Source of the DNA: CAWJFP01 sp963842155
Lineage (GTDB): Bacteria; Pseudomonadota; Alphaproteobacteria; JACZXZ01
DNA length: 64,000 nucleotides
Reading direction: 5' to 3'
Assembly: GCA_963842155.1 (NCBI GenBank)
Contig: CAWJFP010000040.1
Coordinates: forward strand, 1-64,000
The position numbers and the translations under genes were made by a program. Every line of letters starts with the position of its first letter. Position 1 is the stretch's first letter. Below, in pieces: positions 11,929-20,726 of the stretch. The notes beneath the pieces are model-generated. The model did no database searches. It had not been told where the DNA came from and saw only the letters and a list, made by a program, of their open reading frames with translations.

Positions 11929-12982
11929 CTAGGCCGCGCTCGGCAAGCCGGGCGCGGCTCTTTTTTCCCGGCCCAGCTCCAGCCGACGCTCGGCCTCGAG
12001 AGCGAGCGACAAGGCCTCCACGATCACCTCGGGCCCGGCGCCGGGCCGATGCGCCGCATCGCTCAGATGGCGCCGCCATGCCTTGCCGCCGGGCACGCCC
12101 TGGAACAGGCCGAGGATATGGCGAGAAACGGCATGGAGCGCTACGCCTCGCTCGGTCACGCCTTTCGCATAAGATTGGAGGGCCGCGACGATTTCCTCGC
12201 GCGTAGGCGCCGCGCGGCTCTCGCCGAAGATGCGTCCGTCGGCCTCCGCCAGGAGATAGGGATTGGCATAGGCGGCGCGGCCGATCATCGCGCCGTCGAC
12301 GAAGGCTAGCTGCGTTTCGGCCTCGGCGAGAGTCTGCGATGCCGCCATTGAGCAGGATCTCCAGGCCGGGATTGTCCTGCTTCAGCCGATGAACCAGCTC
12401 CTGACGCAGCGGCGGGATTTCCCGGTTCTGCTTCGGGCTCAATCCCTTGAGCCAGGCCTTGCGGGCATGGATGGCGAAGGTCCTGCAGCCGGCGTCGGCG
12501 AGGCGGCGCACGAAGGAAAGCAGCTCCTCATAGGAATTGCGGTCGTCGATGCCGATGCGGGTCTTGACCGTGACGGGCAGGCGCGTTGCCGCGATCATGG
12601 CGCGGAGGGCCCGGGCGACGAGCTCGGGCTCCGCCATGAGACAGGCGCCGAGCCGCGCATGTTGCACGCGGTCGCTCGGACAGCCGAGATTGAGATTGAC
12701 CTCGTCATAGCCGAACGTCTCGGCAATGGTTGCGCATGCCGCCAAGGCGTCCGCGTCGGCGCCGCCGAGCTGCAACGCCACCGGATGCTCGGCCGGATCG
12801 AAACCGAGCAGACGCTCGCGGTCGCCGCGCAGCACCGCGCCGGTCGTGATCATCTCGGTATAAAGCAAGGTCCGCCGGCTCAACAGCCGCAGGAAATAGC
12901 GGCAATGACGGTCCGTGCGCTCCATCATCGGCGCGACGGAGAGCCGGCGGTCGAGCCTCTGAGCGGCAGGCTGCTCGGTCAT
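11929..12982 (-). pseudogene. dusA: tRNA-dihydrouridine synthase A, frameshifted
   Basis: DusA is an FMN enzyme that reduces uridines in the tRNA D-loop. The N-terminal frame gives VAPMMERTDRHCRYF, NLNLGCPSDRVQ with the catalytic Cys, KTRIG and GLSPKQNREIPPL, all diagnostic. After the ILLNGGI segment (about 12340) the frame is lost. The next frame resumes exactly with QTLAEAE and GAMIGRAAYANPY and runs to the stop at 11929-11931. Deleting one base restores a 350-residue protein of the usual size. The disruption may be a real mutation or a consensus error, since the gene lies in the low-confidence inverted-repeat region. Confidence 0.9.
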
Positions 12983-13083
12983 CGCGCCACTGTTACAGGG
13001 GGGCAAGACGGAAAGCAAATTCGCCAGGCCGCAAACTGGACTCCCCGCTTGCCGCGCGGCGGGCGCGCCGATAGGTTTTCCGC

Positions 13084-13752
13084 ATGACGCCCTTCCGCGC
13101 CGTCTTGGCCGAAGCCGAGCGCCGCGCCGGCGGCAGCAAGGCGCTCGCGAAGCTCCTGCCCAAAGCCAAATCGGCGGCGGCGCTCGCCGCCTTGCCCGAC
13201 GACCGTTATCTCTCGCTCATGTCGCTGCGCATCTTTCGCGCCGGTCTCAGGCACGACATGGTCGACGCCAAATGGCCCGCCTTCGAGGAGGCGTTCCACG
13301 GCTTCGAGCCGCGCCGCGTACGCGCGATGAGCGACGAGCGGCTCGAGCGGCTGCTCGCGGACAAACGCCTCATACGCCATTGGGGCAAGCTCAAATCCGT
13401 GCGCGAGAATGCAGCCGCGATCTGCAAGGTCGCCGAGGAGAAAGGCGGCTTCGGCCGCTATCTCGCAGCATGGCCCACCGAGGAGATCATGGCGCTATGG
13501 GACGATATCGCCCGGCGCTTCACGCAGATGGGCGGCAATTCCGCGGCCTATTTCCTGCGCATGGCGGGCAAGGACAGCTTCATCCTGACGCCCTTTGTCT
13601 CGCGCGCGCTTGTTGTTTGGGGCGCGCTCGCGACCGAGCCCAAAGGCAAGGCCGGCCGCGCCAAGGCGGCTCAGGCCATTCTCGCCTGGTCGCGCGAGGG
13701 GCGCCGGCCGCTTTGTCAGGTCAGCATGATCCTGGCGCGCTCGGTCGACTGA
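13084..13752 (+). CDS. DNA-3-methyladenine glycosylase I (Tag)-related protein
   Basis: The 222-residue protein resembles the Tag fold of helix-hairpin-helix DNA glycosylases. FEEAFHGFEP, the LLADKRLIRHWGKL segment near residue 95 and ENAAAICKVAEE correspond to the core of Tag, and the C-terminal MAGKDSFILTPFVSRAL resembles the family's end. It lacks the N-terminal Cys and the C-terminal His/Cys pair that bind zinc in Escherichia coli Tag, and the usual catalytic Glu region is replaced. It therefore belongs to a divergent clade and its activity is unproven. It is divergent from dusA. Confidence 0.7.
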   Translation: MTPFRAVLAEAERRAGGSKALAKLLPKAKSAAALAALPDDRYLSLMSLRIFRAGLRHDMVDAKWPAFEEAFHGFEPRRVRAMSDERLERLLADKRLIRHWGKLKSVRENAAAICKVAEEKGGFGRYLAAWPTEEIMALWDDIARRFTQMGGNSAAYFLRMAGKDSFILTPFVSRALVVWGALATEPKGKAGRAKAAQAILAWSREGRRPLCQVSMILARSVD

Positions 13753-13764
13753 GGCGCGCCGCCG

Positions 13765-15454
13765 TCACTTCGCCTTGGCGGCGAGCGCCGTCTCGCGAAT
13801 CTCTGCTGAGACTTACGCGCGTGGTGATCGCCTCGGGATCGAGCTTGAGTTCGATCAGCGCAGCGCGGCCTGCCTTGCGCGCGCGCGCGAAGGCGTCGGC
13901 GAAATCCTCCGTGCGCTCGACCCGCTCCGCATGCAGGCCGAAGGCGCGCCCATAGGCGGCGAAATCGGGATTGTGCAAATCGGTGCCGCTGACCCGCGCG
14001 GGATATTCGCGCTCCTGGTGCATGCGGATGGTGCCGTACATGCCGTTGTTCACCACGAAAAAGATCGGCGCCACGCCATATTGCATGGCGGTCGCGATCT
14101 CCTGCCCGTTCATGAGGAAGCAGCCGTCACCCGAGAAGGAGAGCACGAGCCGGTCGGGATGGAGGATCGCGGCTGCCACGGCGGCCGGCACGCCGTAGCC
14201 CATCGAGCCGTTGGTCGGGCCGATTTGCGTTCCATATCGTCGGAAGGAGTAGAAGCGATGCACCCAGCCGCTGAAATTGCCAGCGCCGTTGGCGATGATG
14301 GTGTCGGGGGGAAGGCTGTCGCGCAGGGAGGCGACAAGCTCGGCCATCTGCAAGGCGCCGGGACAGGGCACGGGCCGGCAATATTGCTCGTAGTCGGCGC
14401 GCGCCGCCGCCGTCCAGGCGGCCCAAGCTGCCGTTTTGACGGGCGGCAGCGCCCGCGCCGCCGCCGCGAAGGCCGGCATGCCCGCATTGATCGGAAGGTC
14501 GGGCTGATAGACCTTCCCCAACTCCTCCGCGCCGGGATGAACGTGGATCAGGCGCTGCCGGATGCGCGGCGGCTCGAAGAGCGTGTAGCCCCCCGTGGTC
14601 GCCTCGCCCAACCTGCAGCCCACCGCCAGGATAAGGTCGGATTCCTCGATCCGCGCGGCGAGCTTGGGATTCGGCCCGATGCCGACATCGCCGACATAGC
14701 AAGGATGGGAATTGTCGAAATGATCCTGCGCGCGGAACGAGGTGCCGACCGCGATCCGGCTCGCCTCGGCGAAGGCGGTGATGTCGGCGACCGCCTGAGC
14801 GTTCCAGGTGCTGCCGCCGACGATCATGAAGGGTCGCTTCGCCGCCGCAAGCGCCGCCCTCAGCTTTTCCATGTCCGCCGGGGCCGGGAAGGCCTGGACC
14901 GCGCGATAAGGTGCTGCGTCGACGGGCGCGGCCGGTTCGCGCAGCATGTCCTCGGGCAGAACGAGGACGACGGGCCCGGGCCGGCCCGAGGTGGCGGTCT
15001 GGAAGGCGCGGGCCATGAATTCGGGGATGCGGCCGGGATCTTCGATCTGCGCCACCCATTTGGCGAGCGGCGCATACATCTTGCGGAAATCGACCTCCTG
15101 GAAGGCCTCGCGCTCCGCGTGGCCGCGCGCGACCTGGCCGACGAGCAGGATAAGCGGCGTCGAATCCTGGAATGCGGTGTGAATGCCGACGCTTGCATTG
15201 GCGGCGCCGGGGCCACGCGTCACCATGCAGATGCCGGGCCTGCCGGTGAGCTTGCCATAGGCCTCGGCCATATAGGCGGCCCCGCCTTCCTGCCGGCAGA
15301 CCACCAATTTGATCGCGTCGCGGGCGTCGTAAAGCGCGTCCAGCACGGCGAGGTAGCTCTCCCCCGGCACGCAAAAGGCCAGCTCGACGCCGTGGATCTT
15401 GAGCTGATCGACCAGAATCTGGCCGCCCGTGCGCCTGTTGGGCCTCTCGCTCAT
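13765..15454 (-). pseudogene. Thiamine-diphosphate enzyme of the acetolactate synthase family, frameshifted at its 3' end
   Basis: The protein has the three-domain layout of acetolactate synthase-like enzymes. The N-terminal pyrimidine-binding domain has CVPGESYLAVLDAL and VTRGPGAANASVGIH, and the C-terminal cofactor domain has the GDGCFLMNGQE motif and VVNNGMYGTI. Substrate is unknown; no small regulatory subunit is adjacent. The ATG at 15454 (MSERPNRR) is preferred over an upstream one at 15493. Near 13800 one extra base in the run encoding LSxEIRETALAAKAK shifts the frame, so the natural stop at 13765-13767 is missed and the open frame continues to 13721. The mirrored copy keeps this frame, which argues for a sequencing error. 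Confidence 0.82.
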
Positions 15455-15577
15455 TCCTCGCCTCTTGTTCCTGACGCCGGTCGCGACGGACATTGGTAGC
15501 CGCGGCTTCCGGCCTTGTCCACGGGCGTCGGCGCGGCGATCGACGGGCCGCGACGATGGCGCCTCGCCGTCGATTTT

Positions 15578-15610
15578 GCGCCGTATTCCGGGCTTTCGCG
15601 CCGTATTCCG
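15578..15610. promoter_or_regulatory. Pair of 13-base direct repeats spaced 20 bases apart upstream of htrA
   Basis: GCGCCGTATTCCG occurs at 15578-15590 and again at 15598-15610, a period of exactly two helical turns. The pair lies in the 280-base divergent intergenic region between the thiamine-diphosphate gene and htrA, about 125 bases before the htrA start. Tandem spacing of this kind is typical of binding sites for OmpR-family regulators. One such regulator is encoded just downstream of htrA, but the link is an inference. Confidence 0.5.
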
Positions 15611-15734
15611 AGCCGATCTTACAAAAGTTTAATGCTTGGGACAGAGCGGAGTAAGGCGACTTCGCCACATCCTTAGCCAGTTCGCCGGCGGCTCTGCGGC
15701 CGGCAACGCGCCTTTACGAATGAAGGAGTGGGAC

Positions 15735-17222
15735 ATGGCAGCGCCGATTGTCGCGGAGGCGATCCTGCAGGGTCGCACGGGCCGCGCCGGCTTCGCCGCC
15801 GCGGCCATGGCGGCGATGCTGTTTGTACTGCCGGCGCACGCGCATGAGGCGCCGGCGAGCTTCGCGCCTCTGGTGAAGGAAGTGGCCCCGGCGGTGGTCA
15901 ACGTCTCGACCACCCAGAAGGTCGAGGGCGGTCCGGTGGCGGATTTGCCGAACCTGCCCGAGAACTCCCCGCTGCGCGATTTCTTCAAGCATTACTTCGG
16001 TGGCCAGGGCCTGCAAAACAGCCAGCCGGCCTTGCAGCATTCGCTCGGCTCCGGCTTCATCATCGATCCGGCCGGCTATGTCGTCACCAACAACCACGTC
16101 ATCGGCAAGGCAACCGATATCGACGTGACCTTGAGCAGCGGCAAGTCCTACAAGGCGAAGCTGGTGGGGCGCGATACCCGGACCGATCTCGCCCTCTTGA
16201 AGATCAGCGCCGAGCAGCCGCTGCCCGCGGTGCAGTGGGGCGATTCCGACAAGGCCCAGGTGGGCGATTGGGTCATCGCCGTCGGGAACCCCTTCGGCCT
16301 CGGCGGCACCGTTACCGCCGGCATCGTCTCGGCGCGCGGCCGCGATCTCCACGAAGGGCCTTTTGACGAGTTCATCCAGACCGACGCCTCCATCAACCGC
16401 GGCAATTCGGGCGGTCCCATGTTCAACATGGACGGCCAGGTGATCGGCATCAACAGCGCCATCTACTCGCCCAACGGCGGCAGCGTCGGCATCGGCTTCG
16501 CCATCCCCTCGGTGCTGGCCCAGCCGGTGGTTATGCAGCTCAAGGAGCATGGCAAGGTCGAGCGCGGCTGGCTTGGCGTCGAAATTCAGGAAATCAGCCC
16601 GGAGGTGGCCGACAGCCTCGGCCTCAAAGCCGCGGAGGGCGCGCTCGTCATCACGGCCACCCATGGCGGCCCCGCCGCCAAGGCGGGTGTCCGGCAGGGC
16701 GATGTGATCCAGGGCTTCAACGGCAAGGACGTCAAGAATTTGCGCGACCTCACCCGCGCGGTCGCCGACAGCAAAGCGGGCAGCACGGTGCCCATGACGG
16801 TATGGCGGGAGGGCAAGACCGAGCAATTGCAGGTGGCGGTCAGCGAGGCGCCCCAGACGATCGCGGCGGAGGCGGACCAGCAGAGCGAGAGCGCCGCACC
16901 GCCACAGGCCGAGGAGGTCAAGGTGCCCGAGCTTGGCCTCACCTTCGGATCGCTCACGCCGGACGCGCGCAAGGAGCTCGGCCTCAAGGCGAGCGTGAAA
17001 GGCGCGCTGGTGACCGATGTCGACGAGAATGCCGCAGCCGGTCAGCAGGGCATCAAGCCGGGCGACGTCGTCGTCAAGGTCGGCTCCAACTTCGTCCATT
17101 CGCCGAAGGAGGCGGCCGATCTGCTCAAGAAAGCCAAGCAGTCGAATGGAAAGGCCGTGCTGCTGCTGCTCGACCGCCGCGGCGAGGAGCGTTTCGTCGC
17201 CGTGCCGTTCTCGCACGCTTGA
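15735..17222 (+). CDS. Do/DegP-family periplasmic serine protease (HtrA)
   Basis: This is a periplasmic quality-control protease and chaperone. From the ATG at 15735 (AAGGAG at 15723-15728, six bases away) the protein has 495 residues. It begins with a hydrophobic signal region ending near PAHAHEAP. The trypsin-like domain shows the catalytic triad: His121 in TNNHVIG, Asp151 in TRTDLALL and Ser225 in RGNSGGPMF. Two PDZ domains follow (about 290-370 and 400-490), the first after ERGWLGVEIQ. It is followed by an OmpR-type two-component pair, a common arrangement for envelope stress responses. Confidence 0.94.
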   Translation: MAAPIVAEAILQGRTGRAGFAAAAMAAMLFVLPAHAHEAPASFAPLVKEVAPAVVNVSTTQKVEGGPVADLPNLPENSPLRDFFKHYFGGQGLQNSQPALQHSLGSGFIIDPAGYVVTNNHVIGKATDIDVTLSSGKSYKAKLVGRDTRTDLALLKISAEQPLPAVQWGDSDKAQVGDWVIAVGNPFGLGGTVTAGIVSARGRDLHEGPFDEFIQTDASINRGNSGGPMFNMDGQVIGINSAIYSPNGGSVGIGFAIPSVLAQPVVMQLKEHGKVERGWLGVEIQEISPEVADSLGLKAAEGALVITATHGGPAAKAGVRQGDVIQGFNGKDVKNLRDLTRAVADSKAGSTVPMTVWREGKTEQLQVAVSEAPQTIAAEADQQSESAAPPQAEEVKVPELGLTFGSLTPDARKELGLKASVKGALVTDVDENAAAGQQGIKPGDVVVKVGSNFVHSPKEAADLLKKAKQSNGKAVLLLLDRRGEERFVAVPFSHA

Positions 17223-17322
17223 TGAGCCCGAGCCTAGCATCGCCCGAGGACGACCTCGGACCGCACCGCCCGGGCCGCGGGCGCCGCTTTTGTGCGGCAT
17301 TTCGAGCCTGCTAGACTGTCCC

Positions 17323-18000
17323 ATGCAAATCCTGGTTATCGAGGACGACGCGGACACGGCCGACTATCTCGTCAAGGGACTCAACGAGGCCGGCTTCGTC
17401 GTCGATCGCGCCGCCGACGGTCGCGAGGGCCTGTTCATGGCGCTCGGGCAAAACTACGACACCTTCATCATCGACCGCATGCTGCCCGCCTTGGATGGGC
17501 TGCAAATCGTGCAGACGCTTCGCGCCCAGGGCGACCGCACGCCAGTGCTGATCCTGAGCGCGCTCGCCCAGGTCGACGACCGGGTCAAGGGCCTGCGCGC
17601 GGGCGGCGACGACTATCTCACCAAGCCCTATGCCTTCTCCGAGCTGCTCGCCCGCATCGAGGCGCTGTTGCGGCGGGGCAGCGCCGACGGCGCCGAGCCG
17701 CGCCTCAAGATCGGGGACCTCGAGATGGACCTCCTGGCCCGTACGGTCAAGCGCGCCGGGCGCGCGATCGAGCTGCAGCCGCGCGAGTTCAAGCTGCTCG
17801 AATATCTGATGCGTCATGCCGGACAGGTGGTCACCCGCACCATGCTGCTCGAGGGCGTCTGGGACTATCATTTCGATCCGCAGACCAACGTGATCGACGT
17901 GCATGTGAGCCGCCTGCGCCAGAAGATCGACAAGGGTTTCGAGCGGCCCCTCCTGCATACCGTGCGGGGAGCCGGCTACACGCTCCGTGCGGACGGTTAG
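17323..18000 (+). CDS. OmpR/PhoB-family response regulator
   Basis: The 225-residue protein has a receiver domain with the acidic pair EDD at the start, the phospho-acceptor Asp51 in IIDRMLP and the conserved Lys in LTKPYAF near residue 100. It then has a winged-helix DNA-binding domain ending in VRGAGYTLR. The domain layout and length are those of transcriptional regulators of the OmpR class. It overlaps the following kinase gene by 14 bases, so the two are co-translated. Targets are not known; htrA immediately upstream is a plausible one. Confidence 0.95.
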   Translation: MQILVIEDDADTADYLVKGLNEAGFVVDRAADGREGLFMALGQNYDTFIIDRMLPALDGLQIVQTLRAQGDRTPVLILSALAQVDDRVKGLRAGGDDYLTKPYAFSELLARIEALLRRGSADGAEPRLKIGDLEMDLLARTVKRAGRAIELQPREFKLLEYLMRHAGQVVTRTMLLEGVWDYHFDPQTNVIDVHVSRLRQKIDKGFERPLLHTVRGAGYTLRADG

Positions 18001-19387
18001 GCTCCTCCACACCGCGACCTTCCGGATGGCGCTCATCTACCTGGCGCCCTTCGGGGCCCTGGTGATCATCTTCTTCGGCGTGCTCTATTGGGGCACGCTC
18101 CACCTCATCGACGCCCAGACCAACGCCACCATCGACGCGGAGATCGGCGGCCTCGCCGAGCAATACAGCAACCGCGGCCTCGGACGGCTCATCGAGGTCA
18201 TCGCCGAACGCAGCAAGAGCAAGGGCGACCAGGGCGCGGTCTATCTATTGACCAGCCCGGACCTCAAGCCCCTTGCGGGCAATCTGGATGAATGGCCGGA
18301 TGTCCCCGTCTCCCGCGACGGCTGGATGAATTTCGAGCAGGAGCGAGGCGAAGGCGAGCAGGATCGCTCGATCCGCGCCAAGCCGTTCCGCCTTGCCGGC
18401 GGCTTTCGTCTCCTCGTGGGCCGCGATACCGCCGAGCGCGGCCAATTCCAGGCCGTCATCGGCACGACGCTCGCTTGGGCGCTCGGCATCACCATCCTGC
18501 TGGGCGTCGCCGGCGCGCTTTATTTGAGCCACAGCCTGCTGCGACGGGTCGAGGCGGTGGCCGAGATCAGCGGCAATATCGTCCATGGCCGGCTTGCCGA
18601 GCGCATCCCGCTCGACGGCAGCGGCGACGAGTTCGATCGGCTTTCGATCAGCCTCAACGAGATGCTCGAGCAGATCGAGCAGCTGATGACCGGCATGCGC
18701 GCGGTGACCGACAGCCTGGCGCACGACCTGCGCAGCCCGCTCACGCGCCTCAAGGGGCGCATCGAGGTGGCGCTGCGCGCCGCGCCCGACGCCGCGAATT
18801 ACCGCGCGGCGCTCGAGCAGACCATCGCCGACGCGGACGCCATCCTGGGGACCTTCAACGCCCTTCTCGCGATCGCGCAGGCCGAGGCGGGCACGCTGCG
18901 TGCCAATATGACGCTGCTCGACCTCAGCGTCGTGGCGCGCGACGCGCTCGAGCTTTACGAGCCGCTCGCGGAGCAGCGCAAGCTGACGCTCGACCGCGCG
19001 GTCGAGGACGGCGTCACCATCATCGGCCATGCCCAGCTCCTGGCGCAAAGCCTCGCCAACCTGCTCGACAACGCGATCAAATACAGCCCCGTCGGCGGGC
19101 ATGTGTCGATCTCCGTCCGCGCGGTCGGCGACCGGGCGGAGTACACCGTGGCCGACAACGGCCCGGGCATCCCGCCGGAGGAGAAGGAGCGCGTGCTCGA
19201 GCGCTTCGTGCGCCTCGACCAGAGCCGCTCCACCCCGGGGAGCGGGCTCGGGCTGAGCCTCGTCGCGGCCGTCGCCAAGCTTCATCGCGCGACGCTGCGC
19301 CTGGAGGACAATCATCCAGGGCTCAAGGTCACATTGTCTTTCGAAAGGGCGGCCGCGCAGCGCGGGGCGGCGAATTCGACGCCTTAA
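17987..19387 (+). CDS. Two-component sensor histidine kinase
   Basis: The 466-residue membrane kinase starts at a GTG overlapping the regulator gene; an ATG at 18026 would remove 13 residues. A first membrane segment (about residues 15-37) is followed by a periplasmic sensor region to about 155, a second membrane helix, and a HAMP domain. The phospho-acceptor motif is LAHDLRSPLTRLKGR. The ATP-binding domain has NLLDNAIKYSP, ADNGPGIP and GSGLGLSL. It is the cognate partner of the preceding OmpR-type protein. Confidence 0.94.
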   Translation: MRTVRLLHTATFRMALIYLAPFGALVIIFFGVLYWGTLHLIDAQTNATIDAEIGGLAEQYSNRGLGRLIEVIAERSKSKGDQGAVYLLTSPDLKPLAGNLDEWPDVPVSRDGWMNFEQERGEGEQDRSIRAKPFRLAGGFRLLVGRDTAERGQFQAVIGTTLAWALGITILLGVAGALYLSHSLLRRVEAVAEISGNIVHGRLAERIPLDGSGDEFDRLSISLNEMLEQIEQLMTGMRAVTDSLAHDLRSPLTRLKGRIEVALRAAPDAANYRAALEQTIADADAILGTFNALLAIAQAEAGTLRANMTLLDLSVVARDALELYEPLAEQRKLTLDRAVEDGVTIIGHAQLLAQSLANLLDNAIKYSPVGGHVSISVRAVGDRAEYTVADNGPGIPPEEKERVLERFVRLDQSRSTPGSGLGLSLVAAVAKLHRATLRLEDNHPGLKVTLSFERAAAQRGAANSTP

Positions 19388-19441
19388 GCCGCCATGAACG
19401 TTCGTGATAGGCTGCGGCACGGCTTGCAGCCTTGCCGGGTA

Positions 19442-19463
19442 GCCGCCATCGATCGATGGCGGC
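19442..19463. promoter_or_regulatory. 22-base perfect palindrome
   Basis: The stretch reads identically on both strands, from GCCGCC through a central ATCGATCGAT to GGCGGC. It lies 55 bases after the kinase stop and 150 bases before the alcohol dehydrogenase. It could be a transcription-factor operator or a terminator stem, although it has no spacer loop and no T-run. Confidence 0.5.
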
Positions 19464-19583
19464 GAAATCACCGACAAGGTCTACATCAACCAACGCGCCG
19501 TGCTCGAGCGCCGCGCGATGCTGGTCGAAAGACTGTATAATGAGGCCAAGGACCCCGACGTGATCGTGATCGATCGGGACTGA
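19443..19583 (+). pseudogene. Open 46-codon segment without a start, possible 3' remnant of a gene
   Basis: From just after a TAG at 19440-19442 to the TGA at 19581-19583, the frame encodes GEITDKVYINQRAVLERRAM followed by LVERLYNEAKDPDVIVIDRD. It has protein-like composition and GC-rich third positions. No start codon precedes the conserved-looking part. A short upstream frame from the ATG at 19393 would join it only through a frameshift inside the palindrome. I do not recognise the family, so it could be a truncated gene end or chance. Confidence 0.3.
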
Positions 19584-19613
19584 GCGGTCCGAGCAGCCAG
19601 GAAAGGGCGGGCA

Positions 19614-20663
19614 ATGCGAAGCTATCAATTCAAGGCCTTCGGCGCCGCGCTCGAGCCGGTCGACGCGGCGGCGCCCGAGCCCAAAGGCAGCGAGGTCCTG
19701 CTCAGGGTAACCGCCTGCGGCGTTTGCCACAGCGATCTCCATCTGCGCGACGGCTATTTCGGCATGGGCGAGGACCGCAAGCTCGATCTCAGCCGCGGCA
19801 TCCCGCTTCCCCATGTGCTCGGCCACGAGATCGTCGGCGAGGTCGTGGCGCTGGGTCCCGACGCCAAAGGCGTGCGACGGGGCGACCGCCGGGTCGTCTA
19901 TCCCTGGATCGGGTGCGGCGAATGCGTCGTCTGCGCACGCGGCGACGAGCAGCTCTGCGCCAAGCCGCGCGCCCTCGGCGTCAACCTGGCGGGAGGCTAT
20001 GCCGATCATGTGCTGGTGCCGCATCCGCGCTACCTCATCGATTTCGCCGGCATCCCCGAGGAGCTTGCCTGCACCTATGCCTGCTCCGGCCTTACCGCCT
20101 ATGGCGCGCTCAAGAAAGTGGCACCCCTCGGCGAGCATGACCCGCTCCTCATCATCGGCGCAGGCGGCGTCGGCCTCGCCGCGGTCCATATGGCGAAGCA
20201 GGTGACGGGCGTGGCCCCCATCGTCGCCGATATCGACGAGGCCAAGCGCGATGCGGCGATGAAGGCCGGCGCGCGCGCCAGTCTCGACCCGAGCGAGGAT
20301 GCCGCGACGAAGAACCTCGTTCGCGCGACGGGAGGCGGCGTCGCCGCGGCGATCGATTTCGTGGGTGCCGACAGCTCCTTCCAGTTCGGCTTCGATGCGT
20401 TGCGCAAGGGCGGCAAGCTTGTCTCGGTCGGCCTCCTCGGCGGCGCCTTCCGCCTCGCGCTCCCGCTGCTGCCGCTCCGCGCGATCTCGCTGATCGGCTC
20501 CTATGTCGGCACGCTCGCCGACCTGCGCGACCTCATCGGGCTCGGCCGCTCCGGCGCCATCCCCGCCATTCCGATCTCGCCACGCCCGCTCGCCGAGGTC
20601 GAGGCCGCGCTCCAGGACCTCAAGGCCGGACGCATCGTCGGCCGCGCCGTGGTGAGGCCTTGA
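19614..20663 (+). CDS. Zinc-dependent alcohol dehydrogenase
   Basis: This 349-residue medium-chain dehydrogenase has the catalytic zinc ligands in CGVCHSDLH and GHE. The structural zinc cluster CGECVVCARGDEQLC lies near residues 102-116, and the NAD(P)-binding IGAGGVGLAAV fingerprint near residue 183. It should oxidise alcohols or reduce aldehydes in the cytoplasm; the substrate cannot be read from sequence. It precedes an acyl-CoA dehydrogenase and a cupin on the same strand with short gaps (63 and 16 bases), so the three may form an operon for catabolism of an unidentified compound. Confidence 0.92.
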   Translation: MRSYQFKAFGAALEPVDAAAPEPKGSEVLLRVTACGVCHSDLHLRDGYFGMGEDRKLDLSRGIPLPHVLGHEIVGEVVALGPDAKGVRRGDRRVVYPWIGCGECVVCARGDEQLCAKPRALGVNLAGGYADHVLVPHPRYLIDFAGIPEELACTYACSGLTAYGALKKVAPLGEHDPLLIIGAGGVGLAAVHMAKQVTGVAPIVADIDEAKRDAAMKAGARASLDPSEDAATKNLVRATGGGVAAAIDFVGADSSFQFGFDALRKGGKLVSVGLLGGAFRLALPLLPLRAISLIGSYVGTLADLRDLIGLGRSGAIPAIPISPRPLAEVEAALQDLKAGRIVGRAVVRP

Positions 20664-20726
20664 GGCTCGCCTTGCGTCCGCCGCCCTTTCCCGATTGACT
20701 GCGGGCACGGCAAGCCGGAGCTCCCG

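Larger units (their letters stand above)
7568..15430. repeat. Right (accurate) arm of the inverted repeat
   Basis: This arm encodes the end of an Lrp-type gene, queA, tgt, queF, queG, dusA, a Tag-like glycosylase and most of a thiamine-diphosphate enzyme. It is the template of the noisy left arm. Reading frames here are intact except for single-base shifts in dusA and the thiamine-diphosphate gene. Confidence 0.88.
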
